64,000 nucleotides of DNA from Homarus americanus (lineage: Eukaryota > Arthropoda > Malacostraca > Decapoda > Nephropidae): the NCBI RefSeq assembly GCF_018991925.1, contig NW_024756914.1:4563375-4627374 (forward strand), read 5' to 3'. Each line of letters starts with the position of its first letter. The first letter of the stretch is position 1. Shown here piece after piece: positions 34,205 to 47,275 of the stretch. The position numbers were made by a program, and so were the translations under genes. The notes under the pieces were generated by a model. It did not search any database and was not told where the DNA came from. It worked only from the letters and a program-made list of their open reading frames with translations.

Positions 34205-34600
34205 TGTGACCAAACCCACCCACACACACCCATCCACCCATCCCACACCTATTCATCCACCCACACCCACCCACCCCACCCCATATCTGTTCATCCACCC
34301 ATCCCACACCCACATATACACACACACACACACACACTCCGCCCCCCACACTCACACCCATTTATCACCCACACCCCCATCCACCATCCCACCCATTCAT
34401 CCACCCACACACCCCCATCCACCCATCCCACACCCATTCATCCACCCACACACCCCTACTTCCTACACCTCCCTTCTCCCTCACCCTCACCCTTACACCC
34501 CCTTCCCTCCACCTAACTCCTTCCTCTACACGTCTCTCCCCCACTCCTCCCACTACACCCCCTCCCCCTTACCTCAGACACTATGTGAAGGATATCATTC
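34205..34600. repeat. CCCA/CCCATCCA repeat
   Basis: CATCCACCCA and CACACCCA words in a C/A-rich strand, passing into CTCCC at 34460-34570. Confidence 0.85.
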
Positions 34601-34604
34601 TTAA

Positions 34605-35880
34605 CCACACAATGAGGAATGTCTTTAGGTATAACTTACATGATCACTGCCCACAACACGACTCAAAATGGGATAAACACAGAGTCATTTATGTCCCTCA
34701 AGTGGCGAGTTTGTGGTAGTAAGAGTCTGATCCACGTCGATGTTCTCTTGAGCTGCTAAAGTGACCGCTCTCTTGTTAGCCTTGTTCACCGTGGATCATT
34801 TTCTTTTAATATTTATAGTATTTTTTTTTTTTAGATATTGTAATTTAAATTGTAACAGTCTATAGCTAGGAAAAGGGACAGAAAATGAAGGCTAAGAATA
34901 ATACTGAGAGGAGTGAGGTTAAAGTGAGAGCCGGGGACAGTGGTAGACCGTGTTCCTCTGCAGGTTCTGTGTACACGTACAGGAGTTGAATGACGTTTTG
35001 GGTACAGGTAGACTGGGAAGTGCTCGCTGACTGACCGGAGAGCCACGAGTTAACGGATACGAGACAATGAGCACTCACTGACCCTGTTTAGTGCCTCAAG
35101 TACTGCCTTAACAAGTACAAGAATCGAACCTCACTTCCTGGGCTGGGGGACGAGCTGACAGTTCATTGGAATACTAAACAAGAGTTAACATTCGGGTACG
35201 ATTTCCTTAATTGGTACAATACGCGAGAGCTTTGAGAAAACACACAAAAAATAACACCACAAAACACATACCGGCCTCTTATACTATTACTACCTGACAT
35301 AATGATAGGTACCAGTCGTATACCCCAAGTGTGGTATCTGAGACCGAGCTTATTATCAATCTATTATTAATTTAGAAGAAATTTACTTATTTATTTATCG
35401 TTGGTGGTTGGTATAATAAACTGTATCCTGTATCTGTTAATGAGTTACAGTAAACAGGACATAGTAAACACATTACAGTAAACAGGATATAAAAAAAAGA
35501 TTGAATATTTGATGTTTAATTTCATACCCGTCAGTAACTAAACTAGATTAACCACACGTAATCTATTGTCACCCAAGGTATAGTCTACTGCCTTCTGTTC
35601 CCACACTGCCCCTAATGGCTTCTCAGGCCTAGAACAGATATACATTCTTACAGGAGCACTATAACTGTGTGGAGGGGGGGGGGGTGCTTCAGGAGGCAAT
35701 ATATCTGCAGTATGAAAATATAAAACACAAAAATAAACTAAAAAATAAATCTTAAACTCTGAGGGATGTATGACGTCATAAGGTTAGCTAAATAATACTA
35801 CCATGAATAATTAGTGGAGAATGAGTGAAAATAATTATATAACATTATCTACAACTGAAGGATAAGAGGAGAGAGGAGTG
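34605..35880. other. AT-rich unique DNA, no gene seen
   Basis: No recognisable coding, element or RNA signal. A lone GGTTCGATTC box occurs on the minus strand at 35121-35130 without a partner A box. A poly-G run lies at 35675-35684. Confidence 0.6.
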
Positions 35881-35883
35881 ATT

Positions 35884-35885
<2 letters not shown>

Positions 35886-35936
<51 letters not shown>
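35886..35936. repeat. CA microsatellite
   Basis: About 25 CA units. Confidence 0.95.
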
Positions 35937-35938
<2 letters not shown>

Positions 35939-36379
35939 CTCGCAAACCTACTGCACTTGTTGGTTTTGGACGGCATTAATTAGTCCTTAGAAGTTTGTAA
36001 GGTTAGGTTAGATTACATTAGGTAAATGCTCAGAGCCTAAGTGGTGCTTCCTACCTGTCGTCTAACAATGGTTTAATAATTTCTTGGTTGAACATGATAA
36101 ATCTTCTTCTCCTCTAAGTTAAAACAGTTTCATGTTATCTAAATTTCACACAGAGCGAATCTTAACACCACACCAAGACGATAACCACCACGCACCCAGA
36201 AATATACTTGTTATCTTAAAAAGCCTCTATATTATCTTCATCCCCCCGCCCCCCTTCCTGGAGCTATGATAACACCTAAAAACTTCCCTCACTTAGGAGT
36301 CGATGTGAATTGGTATACAGAATGGCGTCGAATTGCACCTGAGACTATACTGTTATTAGATGCCGTGTTAGTTTACCCT

Positions 36380-36645
36380 AATGTGTGTGTGTGTGTGTGT
36401 GTGTGTGTGTCTCAGTGGGAATTTCCCTAACACCCTGGGTGATGGGGAGTAGTGAGGGCAGGGGTTTAGTGAGGGGGGAGGGGTAGTAGTGGTGGGGGAG
36501 GAATGGACCAAGGTGGGTGAACTCAAACCAACAATTTCACACCCACTTACCTTCCCCCCACATAGTTATTTCTTAGCTATAACAGTAAATCGTGGAGGAA
36601 AGGAGTTGTATTATGGCTTGTGAAGAAAAATAATATACGTGAGTC

Positions 36646-36712
<67 letters not shown>

Positions 36713-36856
36713 ACAGTAGCGTCAAATGATGATGGATTATTATTTCCCGGGTCGGTTATCATACGGTATATAACCCTTCCACCCCACCCCACCCCACCCT
36801 AACCCACCCACCCCTCCATCCGACCCTACACCATGCCTCTATATAACACTGCAGAT

Positions 36857-36899
<43 letters not shown>

Positions 36900-36919
36900 G
36901 AATAAATTAACAATGGTAT

Positions 36920-36953
<34 letters not shown>

Positions 36954-37006
36954 TGTACGTATGTATGTATGTATGTATGTATGTATGTATGTATGTATGT
37001 ATGTAC
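36380..37006. repeat. Cluster of GT, CT and ATGT microsatellites
   Basis: GT at about 36383-36410 and 36646-36710, CCCCA at 36780-36800, CT at 36857-36897, ATGT at 36925-37005. The DNA between them (36411-36645) is unremarkable. Confidence 0.92.
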
Positions 37007-37345
37007 GTGCATCATCTGTCTCTCCTGTGAGGTCTTTGACACAATCATAATAATAACCCTGGCCACAAGACTCTACCTGTGCTGTGGTCATTAACGTACA
37101 GGTTTAACTGCTGTCACGCTTAACGAGTCTAATGCTGCAGTGGTTAGTTTACCCTCGTTCATCAGGCAAAAAAAAAATAAAAATAAACGGTAAACGGGAC
37201 GGAAAACAACGGTAAACGGAACCAAGACTTCAAAGAAATCAACGGTAGACGAGAAGCAGACTTGGAAAATATTACTGTGAGGTGAATATACTGGGCAAGG
37301 TAAATAATATATTGTACATAGAAAGAAACACCATAGGCAGCGAGG

Positions 37346-37395
37346 TTAGGTTAGGTTAGGTTAGGTTAGGTTAGGTTAGGTTAGGTTAGGTTAGG
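37346..37395 (+). repeat. Ten perfect TTAGG units
   Basis: The longest perfect telomere-type array in the window, in unique DNA with no accompanying chromosome-end structure. Confidence 0.95.
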
Positions 37396-37537
37396 AGGAA
37401 TTGGCCCTGCATGGACAACCTTTACCACCCCCCCTCATACCTCACGACTCAACATTCTCTACTTCCTCACACCCTTCTAGTGAGGAGAGATAGTGAGCAC
37501 ATTACCTCACTGACTCCCAATTTTTACCTCAGAACAG

Positions 37538-37675
37538 CCATGGACAGACACACTCAGAACAGCCATGGAGAAGACACACTCAGAACAGCCATGGACAGAC
37601 ACACTCAGAACAGCCATAGACAGACACACTCAGTACAGCCATGGACAGACACACACAGAACAGCCATGGACACAG
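37538..37675. repeat. 25-bp satellite, core AACAGCCATGGACAGACACA
   Basis: Six copies with ATGGAGAAG and ATAGACAG variants, CTCAG completing the unit. Confidence 0.92.
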
Positions 37676-37679
37676 TAGG

Positions 37680-39190
37680 GACGATTATCGGGGTGTTCCT
37701 ACTGAGGCATCGTTAACCTCAACACTCACTCGTACATCAACTTCCAGGCATTGTGTCACCATACACTAGTTAGCACCGTCTGGGTAAAGCTAAACCCTAC
37801 ACAAATAAATTAATACTTGAGCAAGCTTAAAGAATAAAAACCTTGGAATGTCAGAATGAAAAGGTGTACAAAAGAACACATTGGGATTAGTTAAAGGAAG
37901 ATGGGCAGGTTAAGCCATATAGCATTAGTGGAGAGTAATAGTCATATCACATCCATGTACACACTAAACTGGTGGTGAGAAGCATGAGTATAAGGTGTAA
38001 GGTGTTGGTATTTCTGGTGGGTAGTAGGTGGGTAGTTGTGTATGACAGGTAGTGTTAGAGAGATCTGTTAGTTAATTGTAGTTTATTAAAAGAAAAATAA
38101 CTAGATGGGTTTTTTTTTTTTACGATTTAAAGCCGTGATGTTCCATGACAATAGTGGATGAGCTTAAATACAAAAGGAATAATGAAGAATATAAATAAAC
38201 ACAAAAAAGAGACATAAATAGGGTAGATAATAACACGAGTAACGTAAAAGCAGATAAAAAAATGAAGATGGATAGAGTATAAAGAAGAACTATACAATGG
38301 TAGGGAGAGAGAAACGTAAGAGAGGAGATCCAGCCACCAATTCTGTAAACAAGTTGAGGCAGCAGTGAGCAAAATGAAAACCGACGAGGCTTCCAAAGGG
38401 GTTGATTAACTTCCACCAAAATGACCCCCAAAAAATAAAAGGCCAAAAAATGAACTTAAAATGTTTGACTACAATATGTCACTCTACCCTAAAATGAGAA
38501 CAATAATATGCCAGTATAACCCACCTAAAAAAAAGACAAAGGTTAGGTTAGGTTTAAGTTAGGATTAGCTTAAATTCGATTAAGTTAGGTTTAAGGTTAG
38601 ACAAGTACAACTCAACAAGACTTACAAGGAGAGACGATCAATAGTAATGGTAAAAAAACATCAAAGGTTCAGTACAGAGATAAACATTTCCCTTCTCGGC
38701 GGTAGTGAGGAGGAGGAGGTCCTTGTAAAAACTGGTCAAGATGTTAGTGGGGGGAAAAAGTGAAGACTATCACCTGGGAATTAATGATATAAATACACAG
38801 GTAATGGTTCATTTTAATAAATAGACTCGTGTGTGAAAATCCAGGTGGAAATTGTGTTTTTTTTGTTTGTTTGGTGTATTTGGGATTTTTTATAAGTTGT
38901 GTTGGTAGAAATGAAGGAAAAACCATAGAAGAATAAGTCATATAAAACGAGCATTGAAGATTTTTTTTAGAAGTTAGAATTGACATTAGTTTTAGCGGGA
39001 GGAAAGTGTTATTGAAATGGTCTGTATGGGAGGTGGAGCGATTCTCGAGCTGGTCATGAACGTGGACACTCTCAGTAGACATCTGCAGAAGGCACTAGGT
39101 GTGTGTGTGTGTGCGTGTGTGAAATTCAACAATAGGTTCAGTCAAGTGAAATAACTCATATCAATTCCTTGACATGTCCAGTAAAGTATG
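37680..39190. other. AT-rich unique DNA, no gene seen
   Basis: A T10 run at 38110-38121 and decayed GGTTAGGTTTAAG units at 38540-38610. Reverse frames of about 110 codons near 38120-38446 and 38744-39082 show no recognisable domain and no splice context I could support. Confidence 0.6.
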
Positions 39191-39212
39191 AAATGCGGTT
39201 TACAGAGAAGTG

Positions 39213-39402
39213 ATATATGTGACGACCTTCAGGAGGAGTATGAACGTATGTGACGACCTTCAGGAGGAGTATGAACGTATGTGACGACCTTATGAACGCA
39301 GGAGGAGTATGAACGTATGTGACGACTTCAGGAGGAGTATGAACGTATGTGACGACCTTCAGGAGGAGTATGAACGTATGTGACGACCTTCAGGAGGAGT
39401 GT
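39213..39402. repeat. 30-bp satellite, core GTATGTGACGACCTTCAGGA
   Basis: Six to seven copies ending in GGAGTATGAAC, one carrying an inserted TATGAACGCA. Confidence 0.93.
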
Positions 39403-39499
39403 GTGTGTGTGTAATGAAGCAATCAATAAGCGCAACAGACTAGAGAGACGCCGCATGTTTAACGATGTATGAAATAAGTCAAATCACTTAACCAAGTCT

Positions 39500-39875
39500 A
39501 CCGAGAACATTATACCCTAACCTAACCTAACCAAACCTAACCAAGTCTACCGAGAACATTATACCCTAACCTAACCTAACCAAACCTAACCAAGTCTACC
39601 GAGAACATTATACCCTAACCTAACCTAACCAAACCTAACCAAGTCTACCGAGAACATTATACCCTAACCTAACATTATACCCTAACCTAACCTAACCAAA
39701 CCTAACCAAGTCTACCGAGAACATTATACCCTAACCTAACCTAACCAAACCTAACCAAGTCTACCGAGAACATTATACTCTAAACTAACCAAACCTAACC
39801 AAGTCTACCGAGAACATTATACTCTAACCTAACCAAACCTAACCAAGTCTACCGAGAACATTATACCCTAACTTG
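39500..39875. repeat. CCTAA-containing 47-bp satellite
   Basis: Eight copies of a unit made of CCAAGTCTACCGAGAACATT, ATACC, and CTAACCTAACCTAACCAAAC. Each copy therefore embeds a few telomere-type CCTAA pentamers. The last two copies have lost one or two pentamers. Confidence 0.94.
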
Positions 39876-39879
39876 GTAG

Positions 39880-40560
39880 TCTTGATCCACCGCTCAACAG
39901 GACCTCTTGACTGTCCCTCACACACTCTTAACCCTCCAGAAATCAGGAAAGAGAAATATTCACCTGGAAATATAAGAACAATATACCTGTTTGTTATAGA
40001 TAAATATGACTAATCGTTTAATTTTATCCTTTAAGAAAACAGCTTCCCGTCACATAAACAATATTAATAAGCTGTATATAATGGGTGTCTCTATTAACAC
40101 TCAATAAAAGTCAATAATCTATCTCAAGAACAGAGTAATCAGAGCATGACATCAAGCGGGGGTTTGACACTTTTTACTGTTACGTTGTTTTAAAATATAT
40201 ATCAAAACCTTTAGGAAATATTTAATCATCAATATTTATTCCCTACGTCTTGGTTCGAGTTTGTCTTCTCGAAAACAGTTTATCAATATATTATTATTGA
40301 CTTTCTTGGGGGTGTTAGTTCCTTTATACTTCGAATTTAATGTTATTTTACCGATACATTTAATATTTTCTCATCCTAACCTAACCTAACCTGAGTCTTC
40401 TTTGTGCTGAAGTAGACTACACCTGTTCCCTCACAAGCTCAACGGGTTTCGATTCCCTGACTGATGCGGAAGAGAACCATTCCGCCTTGTACACACACCA
40501 GGAAAATGAGGACACCGTCGAGTGTGTCTAATGGCGAAACAACCCTTAGGTGGACTAGCA
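39880..40560. other. AT-rich unique DNA, no gene seen
   Basis: Contains four CCTAA units at 40375-40393. Otherwise featureless. Confidence 0.6.
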
Positions 40561-40562
40561 TC

Positions 40563-40604
40563 CTGCCATGGTGGTGGAGTACACAGTACTGTACACCATG
40601 GCAG
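40563..40604. other. Hairpin with 11-bp perfect arms
   Basis: CTGCCATGGTG (40563-40573) and CACCATGGCAG (40594-40604) are perfect inverted arms, with a further partial palindrome around CAGTACTG in the loop. A GT tract follows at about 40620-40685. Confidence 0.6.
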
Positions 40605-40617
40605 CAAGAAAGAACGC

Positions 40618-40619
<2 letters not shown>

Positions 40620-40685
<66 letters not shown>
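40620..40685. repeat. GT microsatellite
   Basis: About 32 uninterrupted GT units. Confidence 0.96.
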
Positions 40686-40688
<3 letters not shown>

Positions 40689-41010
40689 TAGGTTAAGGTG
40701 TTTAATCATCATCAGGAAAATGACTTGGAGAAGAGACAACTTGACCTACGTAATGATGTTAATAGCTGTAGAGAGGAGAACAAGATGTCATGAGTACTGT
40801 ATCTTCCTCGACTGAATATTTGGATATATTCAGATGAGGTGACGTATGGAGGTTCACACACACACACACACACACAGATTACGTCATGTTTTGTTGGATT
40901 TACTTTTAGTCAATGGAAGTCATATTAAGTGAATGGAATTAGTAGGTTGTAGCAACTAACCACATCACAGACAACTAATTTTTTCTCTATAAATGAGTGA
41001 GTGAGTTATG

Positions 41011-43302
41011 TACACCAGACTGAGGGGATGATCCATGTAGCCCCTCACCTGTACACCAGACTGAGGGGATGATCCATGTAGCCCCTCACCTGTACACCAG
41101 ACTGAGGGGATGATCCATGTAGCCCCTCACCTGTACACCCAGACTGAGGAGATGTACACCAGACTGAGGAGATGATCCATGTAGCCCCTCACCTAGTACA
41201 CCAGACTGAGGGAGACAGACTGAGGATGATCCATGTAGCCCCTCACCTGTACACCAGACTGAGGGATGATCCATGTAGCCCTCACCTGTACACCAGACTG
41301 AGGGATGATCCATGTAGCCCCTCACCTGTACACCAGACTGAGGGGATGATCCATGTAGCCCCTCACCTGTACACCAGACTGAGGATGATCCATGTAGCCC
41401 CTCACCTGTACACCAGACTGAGGAGATGATCCATGCAGCCCCTCACCTGTACACCAGACTGAGGATGATCCATGTAGCCCTCACCTGTACACCAGACTGA
41501 GGATGATCCATGTAGCCCCTCACCTGTACACCAGACTGAGGGATGATCATGTAGCCCCTCACCTGTACACCAGACTGAGGATGATGTAGCCCCTCACCTG
41601 TACACCAGACTGAGGGGATGATCCATGTAGCCCTCACCTGTACACCAGACTGAGGGATGATCCATAGCCCTCACCTGTACACCAGACACCATGAGACTGA
41701 TGATTCATGTAGCCCCTCACCTGTACACCAGACTGAGGGGATGATCCATGTAGCCCCTCACCTGTACACCAGACTGAGGATGATCCATGTAGCCCCTCAC
41801 CTGTACACCAGACTGAGGGATGATTCATAGCCCCTCACCTGTACACCAGACTGAGGATGATCTATGTAGCCCTCACCTGTACACAGACTGAGGGGATCCA
41901 TGTAGCCCCTCACCTGTACACCAGACTGAGGATGATCCATGTAGCCTCACCTGTACACCAGACTGGGGATGATCATGTAGCCTCACCTGTACACCAGACT
42001 GAGGGATGATCCATGTAGCCCCTCACCTGTACACCTGACTGAGGGATGATCCATGTAGCCCTCACCTGTACACCAGACTGAGGATGATCATGTAGCCCCT
42101 CACCTGTACACCAGACTGAGGGATGATCCATGTAGCCCTCACCTGTACACCAGACTGAGGATGATCCATGTAGCCCTCACCTGTACACCAGACTGAGGGG
42201 ATGATCACAGCCTCACCTACACAGACTGAGGATGATCCATCAGCCCTCACCTGTACACCAGACTGAGGGGATGATCCATGTAGCCCCTCACCTGTACACC
42301 AGACTGAGGGATGATCCATGTAGCCCCTCACCTGTACACCAGACTGAGGAGATGATCCATGGAAGCCCTCACCTGTACACCAGACTGAGGAGATGATCCA
42401 TGTAGCCCCTCACCTGTACACCAGACTGAGGATGATCCATGTAGCCCCTCACCTGTACACCAGACTGAGGATGATGAGCCCTCACCCACCAGACTGAGGA
42501 TGATCCATGTAGCCCCTCACCTGTACACCAGACTGAGGGATGATCCATGTAGCCCCTCACCTGTACACCAGACTGAGGGATGATCCATGTAGCCCCTCAC
42601 CTGTACACACCAGACTGAGGGGATGATTCATGTAGCCCCTCACCTGTACACCAGACTGAGGATGATCATGTAGCCCCTCACCTGTACACCAGACTGAGGG
42701 ATGATCCATGTAGCCCCTCACCTGTACACCAGACTGAGGAGATGATCCATGTAGCCCCTCACCTGTACACCAGACTGAGGAGATGATCCATGTAGCCCCT
42801 CACCTGTACACCAGACTGAGGGGATGATCCATGTAGCCCCTCACCTGTACACCTGACTGAGGGGATGATCCATGTAGCCCCTCACCTGTACACCTGACTG
42901 AGGATGATCCATGTAGCCCCTCACCCACACCAGACTGAGGGATGATCCATGTAGCCCCTCACCTGTACACCAGACTGAGGATGATCCATGTAGCCCCTCA
43001 CCTGTACACCAGACTGGGGGATGATTCATGTAGCCCCTCACCTGTACACCAGACTGAGGATGATCCATGTAGCCCTCACCTGTACACCAGACTGAGGGGT
43101 GATTCATGTAGCCCCTCACCTGTACACCAGACTGAGGGGATGATCCATGTAGCCCCTCACCTGTACACCAGACTGAGGGGATGATCCATGTAGCCCCTCA
43201 CCTGTACACCAGACTGAGGGGATGATCCATGTAGCCCCTCACCTGTACACCTGACTGAGGGGATGATCCATGTAGCCCCTCACCTGTACACCTGACTGAG
43301 GG
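41011..43302. repeat. 2.3-kb satellite, 41-bp unit, about 57 copies
   Basis: The unit reads CTGTACACCAGACTGAGG, then GGATGATCCATGTAGCC, then CCTCAC. Most differences are missing bases in G or C runs (GAGGGG, GAGG, GAG; CCCCTC, CCCTC, CCTC), plus a few A-to-T changes (CACCTGACTG) concentrated at 42849-42900 and 43250-43302. Length variation in homopolymers breaks every reading frame. It is the longest single-unit array in the window and ends in a G run at 43300-43310. Confidence 0.97.
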
Positions 43303-43309
43303 GGGGGGG

Positions 43310-43970
43310 GTTTGACCCGTGCACGTATAAATATTAATTTAAGAACACTACTTAAAGATCTACTCAAGCAGTACTAGTTTTTAATGTGTGTTTAATAAGT
43401 TTACTGTTAGTGTGAGTGTGAGGTGAACAAGGTCCTCACCATCATCACTACCAGGAACTAACACACCATTTAAATCGGCTCTTCCACACCAAGTTACTCT
43501 GGAGTCTTGTTAGAAGATGCTGTACTTGAAGACACTGTTTTAAGACTTTATGTGCGGCCTTGATGATCAGTTTACAGTACAGTCGGTGTTGTATAGATAC
43601 CCACTTACTGAAAACAGTTTCATCTCTACTGCTCTATAATCTTCCTTGATCAACCTAAACCATGATTAAAATTGACCGGACTTATAATCTTGAAGTCATA
43701 TCTTTTATACACTGGAATTACGACTTTGAGAATGTTTTTTTTTATTCCACAGTACAGCGTATGTGTTCGTTTATCAGTAATTTAATTATGAAGGAAATTT
43801 TGCCGTCTATTCGTCGATGAGGAGAGAAAGATTTCGAGGAACATTACCAACCAAAGTCGTGTTCACACCTGCAGCAGGAGTACCGTGCCTGTAGGTAACC
43901 TAATTGAGCCGGTCAGTACCCCAGGTGTTTTCCATGACTGATGTGCAGGTGTCTGAATGTGAGTTATGGT
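43310..43970. other. Unique DNA, no gene seen
   Basis: AT-rich. No supportable features. Confidence 0.6.
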
Positions 43971-43971
43971 C

Positions 43972-44165
43972 CTAAGTACGATGGTTTAACACCCTGAGTA
44001 CGATGATTTGACCCCCCGAGTACGATGACTTGACTCCCTGATTACGATGACTTGACTCCCTGAGTACGATGACTTGACACCCTGAGTACGTCGATTTGGC
44101 CCACTGAGTACGATGAATTAACCCCCTGAGTACGATGACAACCCCTATGAGTACGTTGACTTATT
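43972..44165. repeat. 22-bp GAGTACGATGACTTGACTCC repeat
   Basis: About nine copies with GATTTG, GAATTA and CCCTGA variants. Pyrimidine-rich DNA follows (44220-44580). Confidence 0.88.
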
Positions 44166-44716
44166 CTTCTCCAGTACTGATACCTTATTAGAGTACAGTT
44201 CCGTTTCTACTCGTATACCCAGATTACTATTTTATTCTCTCTCTCCTTCACATTCTTCTTTTATTCACCTGTTTCTCTACTACACTTCCCCTTTCCATCT
44301 TTTCTTCTACATTATCTTTAATAACATTTTTATCCACCCTCTTTATTCCTCCTTTTTTTCCTACTCTCCATTTACGTGACTTTATTCACCTTTCTCACTA
44401 CACATAATTTATTCAACTCTCTCTCTCTCTCTCTCTCTACTTTCTTCAGTCGTCTTTCTCACTATATCTCCTTTATTCATTTTTCACTTCACCTCCATTA
44501 TCCACCATTCTCTCTACACCCGTTTATCCAGTCTCTGTTCGTCCTGGTATAAAAATTCCTCTTCTCTCTACGTGTTGTCACCTGTGGTTTGTTTACCTCA
44601 CCCTATTTTCTCACCCACCATTTATTTTTTTGTCCTGTTTCACATCTAAAAAATGTCATATCTGTTTTTTTCCACTCTCTATGGTTTGGATTTTGTGAAT
44701 ATATATACTGTATATA

Positions 44717-44718
<2 letters not shown>

Positions 44719-44748
<30 letters not shown>

Positions 44749-44965
44749 GAAGGGAGGCAGAGGAGGAAGTTAAGCCAGTTTTCAGCAAACCATTCATTTG
44801 ACACGTGGATCCAGGTTACAATTGGTGGTAATTTGGCATCAGTTGTTGTTGTTGTTGTGGAGGTAATGGTTGTGGATGTTATGATATGATGGTGAGTGAT
44901 TAATGACTCTCTCTCTCTCTCTCTCTCCTCTCCTCTCTCTCTCTCTCTCTCTCTCCACTTGACTG
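44719..44965. repeat. GT and CT microsatellites
   Basis: GT at about 44719-44748, CT at about 44905-44955 with a CCTCTCC interruption. GTTGTT at 44842-44858. Confidence 0.9.
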
Positions 44966-45254
44966 AATCATTCTCTGTGGTGAAAGAAGAAAGGGTGGTT
45001 TATTTATAGGGTGTCATAGGTTGCCTCCACTCACACCTCCTACCCTCCACCACCTACCCTCCATCTCCTACCCTCCACCACCTACCCTCCACTAAAATAT
45101 CGTGACCTAACCTGAAAATTCAACCCAATATATCTTGTGGTTCAGGTGTGGTGAAGTGCAGGTGTAGTGCTTGAGTGATCACCTGTTGGCCGCGCACCTG
45201 TTTTCTACATGACAGGTGACTGCACACTAGGGTAACTTATGTATAATACTAATA

Positions 45255-45312
45255 AAAATAATAAACGGTTTATTGAAAAATTCTGCAGCCCGAAGGCTGA
45301 AAACATACATTG
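45255..45312 (-). mobile_element. Retroelement 3' end, second copy of the 1.2-kb family
   Basis: Minus-strand reading: CAGCCTTCGGGCTGCAG, then TTTTTCAATAAACCGTTTATT and an ATT/TTT tail. It shares the CAGCC(T)TC-GGCTGC and CAATAAACCGTT words with the fragment at 1140-1216 in the same orientation. The two diverge beyond about 45312, so the conserved part is short. Confidence 0.55.
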
Positions 45313-45429
45313 GACATAAATGACTTATTACATACATTGGTGGTTTAACAAAATCCTTCATTAGAGATAGGTGAAGGAACATACAGTGAACATACAGATT
45401 AATGTAGGTGTTGAACAGCAGACACGTAG

Positions 45430-45956
45430 TGTAGTAACTCCCTCACAGATGGCGTTATGAGGGGCATCGCGTGGAGTACTAGTTCCCTCACAGGTGGTGT
45501 TATGAGGGGCTTGACGTGGTGTAATAATTCCCTCATAGATGGTGTATGAGGGGCCTAATGATGTAGTAATTCCCTCACAGATGGTATTATGAGGGGCCTG
45601 ATGTGGTGTAGTACTTCCCTCACAGATGGTGTTATGAGTGGCCTGATGTGGTGAAGTAATTCCCTCACAGATGGTGTTATGAGGGGCCTGATGTGGTGTA
45701 GTAATTCCCTCACAGATGGTGTTATGAGGGGCCTGATGTGGTGTAGTACTTCCCTCACAGATGGTGTTATGAGGGGCCTGATGTGGTGTAGTAATGCCCT
45801 CACAGATGGTGTTATGAGGGGCCTGATGTGGTGTAGTAATTCCCTCACAGATGGTGTTATAAGGGGCATCACATGGCGTAGTAATTCCCTCACGGATGGT
45901 GTTATAAGGGGCATCACGTGGTGTAGTAATTCCCTCGCAGGTGTTATGAGGAACTT

Positions 45957-45958
<2 letters not shown>
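45430..45958. repeat. 45-bp satellite, about 12 copies
   Basis: The unit contains TCCCTCACAGATGGTGTTAT, then GAGGGGCCTGATGTGGTG, then TAGTAAT. The outer copies are more diverged (GCATCGCGTGG, GGCATCACATGG) than the central ones. The unit length is a multiple of three, so both strands keep artefactual open frames. A GT tract (45959-46052) abuts it. Confidence 0.95.
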
Positions 45959-46043
<85 letters not shown>

Positions 46044-46052
46044 GTGTGGGGG
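45959..46052. repeat. GT microsatellite
   Basis: About 38 GT units, then GGGTGGGTGT. Confidence 0.95.
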
Positions 46053-46189
46053 TTGTGTGTTAAGATCATGAGATATGTAGAATTATCACCTTCGTGTCCT
46101 AAAACCAAAGATTATTATATTTTGTTTTCATTTCTGTGTCATTATTTATCAGGCTTTTTCTATTCTTTATTTTGAATTTTTTCTTCATA

Positions 46190-46191
46190 TT

Positions 46192-46238
<47 letters not shown>
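46190..46238. repeat. CT microsatellite
   Basis: CT run with one TAT interruption. Confidence 0.93.
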
Positions 46239-46242
<4 letters not shown>

Positions 46243-46529
46243 TTTGTGCTACGTCAGTGAGTTCAGCGAATACCAGTCTTACATGACTAATTGACTCACT
46301 CAATCACTGGAGGAAATTTCTACCAGGCAACGAGTAGAGGCATCGTGGCACTGAGGGTAGACGAACGACCAGTTGCCTGACGTATGATCCTCACAACACC
46401 GGACACATATCTACACCCATCACCATAAAGAATTTTAAGTGTCATAATAATACCGAGTTTAATTCACGTTATTACCACAGCAATAAGTAATGAAGAGCGT
46501 TCACATCGTGTTTATAAACATTAAAAAAG

Positions 46530-46588
46530 GGTAATCATTGGTCAGTACGATATGTTGGGTAATCATTGGTCAGTACGATATGTTTCAA
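46530..46588. repeat. Direct 28-bp duplication containing ATTGG
   Basis: AATCATTGGTCAGTACGATA followed by TGTT occurs twice in tandem. It carries the same CATTGGTC core as the arrays at 4 and 15 kb. Confidence 0.85.
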
Positions 46589-47094
46589 ATATTAACACCT
46601 GACCTTTACACTCCCAGGTGACAGTGTGTGTTAGTGGTGTATGTGCTGTCTCTGACCTACTTAAGATATATTCACTTATTTATTTTTCTTCTTTCCAGTT
46701 ATTTTTCTTCTTCTTCTGTCTTCTTCCTTTTCTCAGATTCCTCTGATTTATCTCATTTTGTTATTATTTTTCATTTTCTTACACATTACTTCTCTCTCCA
46801 TTCTTCTGGTTTACATCAGTTACCTTACCCACCTTAGTATTATGGGTTATCTATCGCCATATAGTTACCTGCAACAACCCCACAGGTTAATGACCCACTG
46901 CATCCCCCCTCCCCCCCTCCCCCCCTTTCCTCACAAGGAACGCTGATCCGATTGGTGACTTCTTGATCATTTTATCGTAGGTACAACATCAGGTAAAACA
47001 AGTTGTCACCTGTTTCTTCGGATCACCTGAAAATTAGACACACCCAGTTTATTTCACCTGATTATTAGACACCCCAAGGCTACCTGAGGGAGCT

Positions 47095-47275
47095 GGGTTA
47101 GGTTAGGGTAGGTTAAATTGGGTTAGATTAAGTTGGGTTAGACTAGGCTTGGCCATGTTACGTTAGGTTTGGTTTGGATTGGTTAGATTAGATTAGGTAA
47201 GGCGAGATTAGGTCAGGAAACATTAGGTTAGGTTAGTTTTCTTTAGGTTAGGTTAGATCAGGGTGGTTAATCTTG
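47095..47275 (+). repeat. Decayed TTAGG field
   Basis: GGGTTAGG, GGTTAGATTA and AGGTTAGG words over about 180 bp, with few perfect pentamers. Confidence 0.75.

Noticed and set aside
35121..35130. Perfect pol III B-box GGTTCGATTC on the minus strand
   Set aside because: No A box at the required distance and no tRNA fold; a 10-base match alone is weak.
37346..37395. True telomere or chromosome end
   Set aside because: Only ten units, embedded in unique DNA on both sides; an interstitial repeat.
41011..43302. CRISPR-like regular direct repeats
   Set aside because: Repeats abut one another with no unique spacers, and the setting is eukaryotic.
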